A DNA stretch of 8,056 bases from positions 1 through 8,056 of the forward strand of contig DMRR01000067.1 of NCBI GenBank assembly GCA_003455275.1, given 5' to 3'. The stretch comes from Bacteroidota bacterium (GTDB lineage Bacteria; Bacteroidota; Bacteroidia; Chitinophagales; UBA10324). The translations under genes were made by a program, and so were the position numbers. The notes under the pieces were generated by a model. The model saw only the letters and a list, made by a program, of their open reading frames with translations. It made no database searches and was not told the origin of the DNA. This document shows, piece by piece, positions 1-5,361 of the stretch (positions are counted from its first letter, which is position 1; each line of letters starts with the position of its first letter).

Positions 1-1329
1 ATTGAGAAGAAAAAAAATCTCAATGCATTTCTCGAAGTGTTTGCAGATGAAGCGCGTGAACAAGCAATTCTCATTGACAAAAAAATATCAGAGGGAAAAG
101 CAGGTCGCCTTGCGGGAATGGTGATTGCGATTAAAGATGTGCTTTGCTACAAGGGACATAAAGTTTCTTCATCTTCAAAAATTTTAAGCGGCTTCACTTC
201 ACTTTATTCTGCCACTGCAGTTCAAAGATTAATAAACGAAGATGCTATTATCATTGGCAGAACCAACTGTGATGAATTTGCAATGGGTTCATCAAACGAA
301 AATTCTGCTTACGGAAATGTGAAGAATGGATTGGATGAAACCAAAGTGCCCGGCGGTTCTAGCGGTGGAAGTGCCGTCGCCGTTCAAATGGATATGTGCC
401 TTGCTTCGCTTGGAACCGATACAGGTGGAAGCATTCGCCAGCCCGCTTCATTTTGCGGAGTTATAGGAATGAAACCAACTTATGGCCGCATCTCGCGCTA
501 TGGCTTGATTGCTTATGCTTCGTCGTTCGATCAGATTGGACCGTTCACCCACAGCATTGAAGATGCAGCACTGATGCTTGAAGTGATGTCAGGAGCTGAT
601 GATTATGACAGTACCACCTCTTCCACCACGGTTGAAAAATATTCAGAGAAGCTTGCATTCAATCGAAAAGCAAAAATTGCAGTTTTCAGTTCGTGTGTGA
701 ACCATGAAGGAATTGATACCGAAGTGAGAAAAAAAATTCTTGATTATATAGAAGAGCTGAAATCAAAAGGACACACAATTGAGATGATTGATTTTCCATA
801 TCTCGATTATTTGGTTCCGGCATACTATGTTCTCACTACTGCAGAAGCATCAAGCAATCTCGCGCGCTTCGATGGAATTCGTTTCGGATATAAAAGTGAA
901 AAAGCAACTGATCTTGACACAACATATAAACGCAATCGGACCGAAGGTTTTGGACCTGAAGTAAAACGCCGCATCATGCTCGGAACATTTGTACTGAGTG
1001 CGGGTTACTACGATGCATATTATACCAAGGGACAGAAAGTTCGTCGTCTGATTAAGGAAAAGACAGAAGAAATTCTCAGTCGTTTCGATTTTATTCTCAC
1101 TCCCACAACTCCAACCACTGCCTTCAACATCGGGGAAAAAGCTGATGATCCAATTGCAATGTATCTTGCAGATATTTTTACTGTTCAAGCACCTATTGCC
1201 GGAATTCCGGCAATCACTCTTCCATTATTTACTCACAGTAATGGTTTGCCATTCGGCATGCAGATAATGGCTGGAAAATTTAAGGAAGCGGATATGCTTG
1301 CGTTCTCAAAAGAATTAACAGGAGAATAA
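1..1329 (+). CDS. gatA: Glutamyl-tRNA(Gln)/aspartyl-tRNA(Asn) amidotransferase subunit A, 5'-truncated by the window edge
   Basis: GatA is the amidase subunit of GatCAB. It hydrolyses glutamine and supplies ammonia to convert misacylated Glu-tRNA(Gln) or Asp-tRNA(Asn) to the correct amide in the cytoplasm. The amidase signature is plain: the catalytic Lys lies in AIKDV (codon at 133), the cis-Ser in PGGSSGGS (codon at 358) and the nucleophilic Ser in TDTGGS (codon at 430). The spacings of 75 and 24 residues equal those of the family Lys-Ser-Ser triad. A GTG at 37 could be mistaken for the start, but the frame is open to base 1 and the preceding residues (LNAFLEV) continue the family N-terminus, so the gene enters from the left. 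Comparison with the usual catalytic Lys position near 79 suggests about 34 residues are missing; 442 are present. The frame is intact to TAA at 1327. gatB and gatC are not in view. It converges on truA. Confidence 0.96.
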   Translation: MEKKKNLNAFLEVFADEAREQAILIDKKISEGKAGRLAGMVIAIKDVLCYKGHKVSSSSKILSGFTSLYSATAVQRLINEDAIIIGRTNCDEFAMGSSNENSAYGNVKNGLDETKVPGGSSGGSAVAVQMDMCLASLGTDTGGSIRQPASFCGVIGMKPTYGRISRYGLIAYASSFDQIGPFTHSIEDAALMLEVMSGADDYDSTTSSTTVEKYSEKLAFNRKAKIAVFSSCVNHEGIDTEVRKKILDYIEELKSKGHTIEMIDFPYLDYLVPAYYVLTTAEASSNLARFDGIRFGYKSEKATDLDTTYKRNRTEGFGPEVKRRIMLGTFVLSAGYYDAYYTKGQKVRRLIKEKTEEILSRFDFILTPTTPTTAFNIGEKADDPIAMYLADIFTVQAPIAGIPAITLPLFTHSNGLPFGMQIMAGKFKEADMLAFSKELTGE

Positions 1330-1334
1330 TTTTT

Positions 1335-2105
1335 TTATAAAACCAAAATTGGTTTCGGGAAATATCCGTCTGGATATTTGACCTGAGTAAGTGTGAGCCC
1401 TTGTGCAGGCGCACTGAAATCAGTTTTATGCGGTTCGGTGCTGTTGAGTAAATTTTTAAACCCATCAATACTGAGTTTCCCTCTGCCTCCTAGAATCATG
1501 GTTGCCACAATTCCGCGAACCATTCCCCGCAAAAACCGATTGGCGGTGATGAAAAATGTCAAAGTGTTTTTTGTCTCATCGTATTTCCACTCAGCCCTTT
1601 TGATATAACATAAAGTTGTTTTGACATTGGTGCGCTTTTTACAAAACGCAGCGTAATCAGTGTGATGAAGAAGCAGATTTGCATATTCATTCAGTACTTC
1701 CGGGTTCAATTTTTTATATGGATAAAAACAGCTGAATTGAGTGAGGAAAGGATTTTTTTCATAACAAAAAATATATTCATAACTGCGTTCAATTGCATCA
1801 AAACGGGCATGAGCATTTGATTTCATTTCAAATATTTTTTTCACTGAAATGTCTTTCGGCAGCAGGAAATTTATTTTTCTCATAAACAATTTGTCCAAAT
1901 CGCTTTCGCAGTCAAAATGCGCGAATGTTTGTGAAGCATGAACTCCGGTATCAGTTCTGCTGCTGCCCAGGGTCTCAATTTTTTCTTGTTGAACAATTGA
2001 TAACTTTTCATTCAGCACTTGCTGAACACCAAGCCCATTGGGTTGCGTTTGCCATCCATTGTAGTTGGTTCCATCGTAGGCGATTTCAAGAAAGTAGCGC
2101 GACAT
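1335..2105 (-). CDS. truA: tRNA pseudouridine(38-40) synthase TruA
   Basis: TruA isomerises uridine to pseudouridine at positions 38-40 of the anticodon stem-loop of many tRNAs and works as a cytoplasmic homodimer. Numbering from the ATG at 2105 (256 aa, normal length), family motifs appear in order: YDGTNYNGWQ at 10-19, the catalytic loop SSRTDTGVHA with Asp52, ARFDAIERSYEY near 100-111 containing the conserved Tyr, and the C-terminal FLRGMVR at 191-197 followed by GGRGKLS. The frame stays open to an ATG at 2138, which would add 11 residues (MFQDRFILAAC). I prefer 2105 because TruA proteins normally begin a few residues before the first beta-strand that leads into YDG. No strong Shine-Dalgarno is seen at either start. 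The stop codon lies 5 bp from the gatA stop, tail to tail. The upstream side is divergent from the barrel gene at 2170, leaving 64 bp for two promoters. Function is near certain; the start is the only doubt. Confidence 0.96.
   Translation of the reverse strand: MSRYFLEIAYDGTNYNGWQTQPNGLGVQQVLNEKLSIVQQEKIETLGSSRTDTGVHASQTFAHFDCESDLDKLFMRKINFLLPKDISVKKIFEMKSNAHARFDAIERSYEYIFCYEKNPFLTQFSCFYPYKKLNPEVLNEYANLLLHHTDYAAFCKKRTNVKTTLCYIKRAEWKYDETKNTLTFFITANRFLRGMVRGIVATMILGGRGKLSIDGFKNLLNSTEPHKTDFSAPAQGLTLTQVKYPDGYFPKPILVL
1340..1379. repeat. Two adjacent inverted repeats at the gatA/truA convergent junction
   Basis: Two perfect short inverted repeats sit side by side inside the last codons of truA, 10-50 bp past the gatA stop. 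The first, 1340-1355, has 7-bp arms (AAACCAA / TTGGTTT) around AA. The second, 1360-1379, has 8-bp arms (AAATATCC / GGATATTT) around a 4-nt GTCT loop. The stems are AT-rich and neither is followed by a T-run on either strand, so they are not classical intrinsic terminators. The second also follows from the codons for the YPDGYF peptide of TruA. They may fold in the 3' end of a gatA transcript, but a function is only inference. Confidence 0.35.
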
Positions 2106-2169
2106 GCAGGCGGCTAAAATAAATCTGTCCTGAAACATGGGTCTGCGCCCGAGTCCTTAATTTCGCTCC

Positions 2170-2922
2170 ATGCGAAAACTTTGCGTGCTGTTCTGTATTC
2201 TATCTCTGAATTCTTATGCTCAGAAACGAACCAATATCAGGGACACAATTGTAAATGCCCGTGTGATTGGAATTGATTTTAATTACCAGGTACCTGGTGC
2301 TGATCTGGCGAAAAGATTTGGAAATAGTATGATGGTCGGCGGTAGTTTTTTGTTCAAGCTCAATCACAATTTTCTGGCAGGTGTTTCCGGCAATTTTATT
2401 TTCAGCGGTAATGTGCGCGAAGACACCATACTTGATGCACTGAAAACTTCAACCGGAAATTTTATTAGTTCAGGCGGAACATTTTCTTCAGTGATTTTAG
2501 GCGAGAGCGGTTATACTTTTCAGGGAAAATTTGGGAAAATATTTCCTGCATTTCATATTAATCCAAACACAGGTATAATGTTAATGGCGGGTGCAGGATT
2601 TATTCAGCATAAAATTAAAATCCGGCAGGTGAGCAATGATCTTCCGCAGTTTTCAACTGAATATGCAAAAGGATATGACCGGCTTACGAATGGTTTTTGT
2701 TCCAGCCAGTTTTTAGGTTTTGCTCATTTCGACCCAAAGAAACTTTTAAATTTTTATACAGGGTTTGAAGTAATTGAAGGGTTCACTCAAAACCGCCGCA
2801 GTTGGAATTTTGACTCTCACGCTGCAGAAACTGCCCGGCGACTGGATATATTATTAGGTCTAAAAATCTGCTGGTTTCTCCCTTTGTATGGAAGAACTTA
2901 TCAGGAATTTTATACTCATTAA
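2170..2922 (+). CDS. Predicted outer-membrane beta-barrel protein, function unknown, partnered with waaA
   Basis: This is a 250-residue exported protein. Residues 1-17 form a signal peptide: basic MRK, a hydrophobic core LCVLFCILSL, then NSYA|Q for signal peptidase I. The remainder alternates short hydrophobic/aromatic segments with polar turns (for example 31-40, 53-64, 68-79 and 134-151), as expected of a small outer-membrane barrel. It is rich in Gly, Phe and Asn and has no enzymatic motif I recognise. Distinct stretches are GADLAKRFG (43-51), EYAKGYDRLTNGF (164-176), GFTQNRRSWNFD (204-215) and a C-terminal WFLPLYGR (235-242). From memory I believe this pattern belongs to an uncharacterised Bacteroidota family, but I could not search. 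The ATG at 2170 is chosen because the signal peptide begins there. The gene ends 21 bp before waaA on the same strand, so the two are probably co-transcribed, which hints at a lipopolysaccharide or envelope role. It is divergent from truA. Confidence 0.8.
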   Translation: MRKLCVLFCILSLNSYAQKRTNIRDTIVNARVIGIDFNYQVPGADLAKRFGNSMMVGGSFLFKLNHNFLAGVSGNFIFSGNVREDTILDALKTSTGNFISSGGTFSSVILGESGYTFQGKFGKIFPAFHINPNTGIMLMAGAGFIQHKIKIRQVSNDLPQFSTEYAKGYDRLTNGFCSSQFLGFAHFDPKKLLNFYTGFEVIEGFTQNRRSWNFDSHAAETARRLDILLGLKICWFLPLYGRTYQEFYTH

Positions 2923-2943
2923 AATTTTTTCAGGATTCCGGAA

Positions 2944-4194
2944 ATGAATTCTTTGTCTGTTTTCATTTATGATTTTTCTATACGGATTTATTCTTTGGGG
3001 ATTTTTGTTGCAGCATTCTTCAACTCAAAAGCTAAAATGTTTTGGAAGGGAAGAATGCATTTGCTCAGCGAAATAGCCCGAACACTTCGCTACAATGAAA
3101 AAATAATCTGGATGCACTGTGCTTCCGTTGGAGAATTTGAGCAAGGAAAACCGGTACTTGAAAAAATAAAATCCGAATTTCCGCAGTATAAAATTGTATT
3201 GACATTCTATTCACCGAGCGGTTTCAACCTTCGAAAAAAAATTTCACTGGCTGATTATATTTTTTACTTACCCCTTGATACAAAAAAAAATGCTGAGGAA
3301 TTTATAAGGCTTGTAAATCCTGACCTTGCAATTTTTGTGAAGTATGAATTTTGGTACCATCATTTAAATGAGTTGCATAAAAAAAATATTCCTTCCATTT
3401 TGATATCAGGAATTTTCAGAGATGACCAGATTTTTTTTAATTGGTTTGGAAAACCTTTACAAAAGATCCTTCATTTCTATCAAATGATTTTTGTGCAGGA
3501 CGAAAACTCATTTCAACTTTTAAAAGAAAATGGAATTGTAAATTCTGCTCTTTCATCCGATACCCGGTTTGACCGCGTGCTTCAAATAAAAACTGAAGCA
3601 AAAAATTTTGATGAAGTAGAGAAATTCTGCAACGAGAACCAGGTTGTTGTTTGCGGAAGCACATGGAAAGAAGATCAAAATATAATTCTGGATTATATTC
3701 ATTCGAATCCTGGTTCTAAACTAAAATGGATAATAGCCCCGCATGAAATATTTGAAGAGACGCTTCAAGAACTGCAAATGCAGTTAGGCGAAAAATCGGT
3801 TCGATTTTCACAACTCAATCACGCTGATTCAGAAATGCAATATCTTATTATTGATAATATCGGGATGTTAAGCGGATTGTATCGCTATGCTAAAGTCGCC
3901 TATGTAGGCGGGGGATTTGGCAAAGGCATTCATAATATTCTTGAGGCAGCTGTTTATGGTGCTCCTGTTTTATTTGGACCTAACTATAAAAAATTTAAAG
4001 AGGCAACAGATTTATCAGAAAAAAAATTTTGTTTCAGTATCTCCGGCAAATCAGAATTTTCCAATCAACTGAATGAACTGATTGCAAATCAAAAGTTGTA
4101 TTCATCTTGTTCAGAAGGTTGTAAAAATTATGTTCAATCGAGGGCCGGAGCAACAACTCAGATTGTAGAATATCTAAAAAAGCATATTCATTAA
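2944..4194 (+). CDS. waaA: 3-deoxy-D-manno-octulosonic acid (Kdo) transferase
   Basis: WaaA (KdtA) transfers Kdo from CMP-Kdo to the lipid A precursor on the cytoplasmic face of the inner membrane, an essential early step of lipopolysaccharide core assembly. The protein has 416 residues, close to the usual 420 or so. Residues 6-27 form the N-terminal hydrophobic anchor. The first GT-B half carries HCASVGEFEQG (58-68), whose Glu64 matches the catalytic Glu of the family SVGE motif, and VKYEFW (132-137) with the conserved Glu135. The second half carries CGSTW (236-240), APHE (264-267) and the CMP-Kdo region GGGFGKGIHNILE (321-333), then GAPVLFGPNY. In the DTRFDR segment (205-210) the preceding residue is Ser204, where I recall Gly in many homologues. 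An AGGA at 2932 lies 8 nt before the ATG and fits a ribosome-binding site. Four homopolymer runs of 8-9 bases lie inside the gene, but the frame is intact. Whether one or two Kdo are added cannot be told from sequence. Confidence 0.95.
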   Translation: MNSLSVFIYDFSIRIYSLGIFVAAFFNSKAKMFWKGRMHLLSEIARTLRYNEKIIWMHCASVGEFEQGKPVLEKIKSEFPQYKIVLTFYSPSGFNLRKKISLADYIFYLPLDTKKNAEEFIRLVNPDLAIFVKYEFWYHHLNELHKKNIPSILISGIFRDDQIFFNWFGKPLQKILHFYQMIFVQDENSFQLLKENGIVNSALSSDTRFDRVLQIKTEAKNFDEVEKFCNENQVVVCGSTWKEDQNIILDYIHSNPGSKLKWIIAPHEIFEETLQELQMQLGEKSVRFSQLNHADSEMQYLIIDNIGMLSGLYRYAKVAYVGGGFGKGIHNILEAAVYGAPVLFGPNYKKFKEATDLSEKKFCFSISGKSEFSNQLNELIANQKLYSSCSEGCKNYVQSRAGATTQIVEYLKKHIH

Positions 4195-4233
4195 TAGAAC
4201 GGATAATATTTTTCCAAAGAATTCTTCTTAAGC
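4195..4233. other. Short convergent gap between waaA and the Wzz-type gene
   Basis: These 39 bp separate two genes that meet tail to tail. They contain a run of five Ts (4209-4213) and a 10-bp palindrome AAGAATTCTT at 4217-4226. No GC-rich stem followed by a T-run is present, so no intrinsic terminator can be supported for either gene. Confidence 0.5.
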
Positions 4234-5358
4234 TTATTCAGCAGTTTTTAGTTCCGGTTTCAATTGAGCTTCATCAGCATTTTCTTTTTGAATGGTCTCT
4301 TTAATAAAAAGTCGTAGAGATAAAAATCCTGCTACCAAAAACAACAAAACAACTGCGCCGCTAATTGGTGCAAGAATTATTGGTGGAAGAATTGCTTCAG
4401 TAGAAAACTGCGGATCATCAATTACATCCAGGATCGGCGCCTGTGTCATGAGGGTGACTTTTGCCAATTCATAATTATTAACGGCTGAGGAGTATTGAAT
4501 GTTAAGCAACGACTGATCCCGAATGGCGGCATTCAAATCAATTAGTCCACTCTGTTTTATTACGCTGCCTGAATTGTCTTTTAACCTGGCAACTTTTGCA
4601 TCTAACTGGTGAATGGCATTACCCAATGAATCCACCCTTCGTTCCGCTGTGGCTAAATTGGAATTGTTTAGTGAAAACATTTCGCGCTGATAGTAGGTAG
4701 AAATATTGGTGATGAGCCGCTTCATCATTGTTCGTGAGAAATCATAATTAGAAGATGTGAAAGTTGCAGTGTTAAACGGATCGCTTGTTTCATAAACCAC
4801 ATCAAGATAATCTTTCATGATGTTATCATAGATATAATTGAGCACAGAGTCTTCAAGGCGGCTTACGCCGGAAATTTCTGAATGAACAAATTTGAAATTC
4901 TTCAACCGGTTATTGTCTTTCCAGGAATCAGAAAGTTGGTTTATATGTATGAAATGATTAGCAAGGATGTCATTTTTATGATTAACTAAATCACTCTGCA
5001 ATAATGTTTCTTTTACAATTCTGCGCGATTGAAGTAAGGTGGCAAAAAAATTATTGTCGTAAGAAGTCGGGCTTCCTCCTTTTGAAGTTATACCCAGCGA
5101 TGAGGCTAGTGAAATTGCTGAACTTACAAGTGAAGATGAAGCAGACTGACCCTGCACCGTAAATGTGCAATGTGATTCATATTTTTTTCCGACATACAGG
5201 CAGTAAAGCCAACCCAGCACAGCGCCCACGATCATTGCCAATAACAGCATCCACCATTTCCTTAACAGAAATCTGAAGACATTATTTAATCGCTGACCTA
5301 TTTTACTAAAACTGATTTCAGCTTCCTTTGATTGAGGCATGGCCCGGGTCTCACTCAT
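4234..5358 (-). CDS. Wzz/chain-length determinant family protein (polysaccharide co-polymerase)
   Basis: This 374-residue inner-membrane protein has the polysaccharide co-polymerase layout. A cytoplasmic N-terminus leads to a transmembrane segment at about 35-55 (WWMLLLAMIVGAVLGWLYCL). A long periplasmic domain follows, with the early strand YESHCTFTVQG (60-70) typical of Wzz, an all-Ser/Ala/Leu stretch (72-91) and a helical, coiled-coil-like stretch around 230-305. The segment APILDVIDDPQFSTEAILPP (307-326) is the Pro-rich membrane-proximal motif, followed by a second transmembrane segment at about 327-352 and a short charged tail. There is no Walker A motif, kinase domain or tyrosine cluster, so it is not a Wzc-type tyrosine autokinase. 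Family members control chain length and contact the Wza channel across the periplasm. Its ATG lies 3 nt after the stop of the Wza-like gene, so it is the second gene of that operon and may be translationally coupled. No clear Shine-Dalgarno is visible; an internal Met at residue 7 is a less likely start. Confidence 0.9.
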   Translation of the reverse strand: MSETRAMPQSKEAEISFSKIGQRLNNVFRFLLRKWWMLLLAMIVGAVLGWLYCLYVGKKYESHCTFTVQGQSASSSLVSSAISLASSLGITSKGGSPTSYDNNFFATLLQSRRIVKETLLQSDLVNHKNDILANHFIHINQLSDSWKDNNRLKNFKFVHSEISGVSRLEDSVLNYIYDNIMKDYLDVVYETSDPFNTATFTSSNYDFSRTMMKRLITNISTYYQREMFSLNNSNLATAERRVDSLGNAIHQLDAKVARLKDNSGSVIKQSGLIDLNAAIRDQSLLNIQYSSAVNNYELAKVTLMTQAPILDVIDDPQFSTEAILPPIILAPISGAVVLLFLVAGFLSLRLFIKETIQKENADEAQLKPELKTAE

Positions 5359-5361
5359 ACA

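Noticed and set aside
37..39. GTG at 37 as the start of gatA
   Set aside because: The frame is open to base 1 and the upstream residues fit the GatA N-terminus, so the gene is truncated by the window rather than starting here.
850..1188. Minus-strand open frame of 112 codons opposite gatA
   Set aside because: It lies wholly within the well-supported gatA coding sequence, and its translation is Cys/Phe/Ile-rich without recognisable domains; a shadow frame.
1393..2122. Plus-strand open frames (1393-1608, 1925-2122) opposite truA
   Set aside because: Both are inside truA, short, with no motif and no start signal; antisense shadows of the real gene.
2106..2138. 11-residue N-terminal extension of TruA from the ATG at 2138
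   Set aside because: The extension does not resemble the TruA N-terminus, which normally begins just before the first strand as it does from 2105.
2158..2165. TAATTTCG as the -7 box for the barrel gene
   Set aside because: One mismatch, only 4 bp before the ATG, and no -33 partner at the expected distance.
3437..3664. Minus-strand open frame of 75 codons opposite waaA
   Set aside because: It overlaps conserved waaA coding sequence and has no recognisable features.
4217..4226. Palindrome AAGAATTCTT as a bidirectional terminator
   Set aside because: The stem is short and AT-rich with no loop and no following T-run, so it cannot be supported as a terminator.
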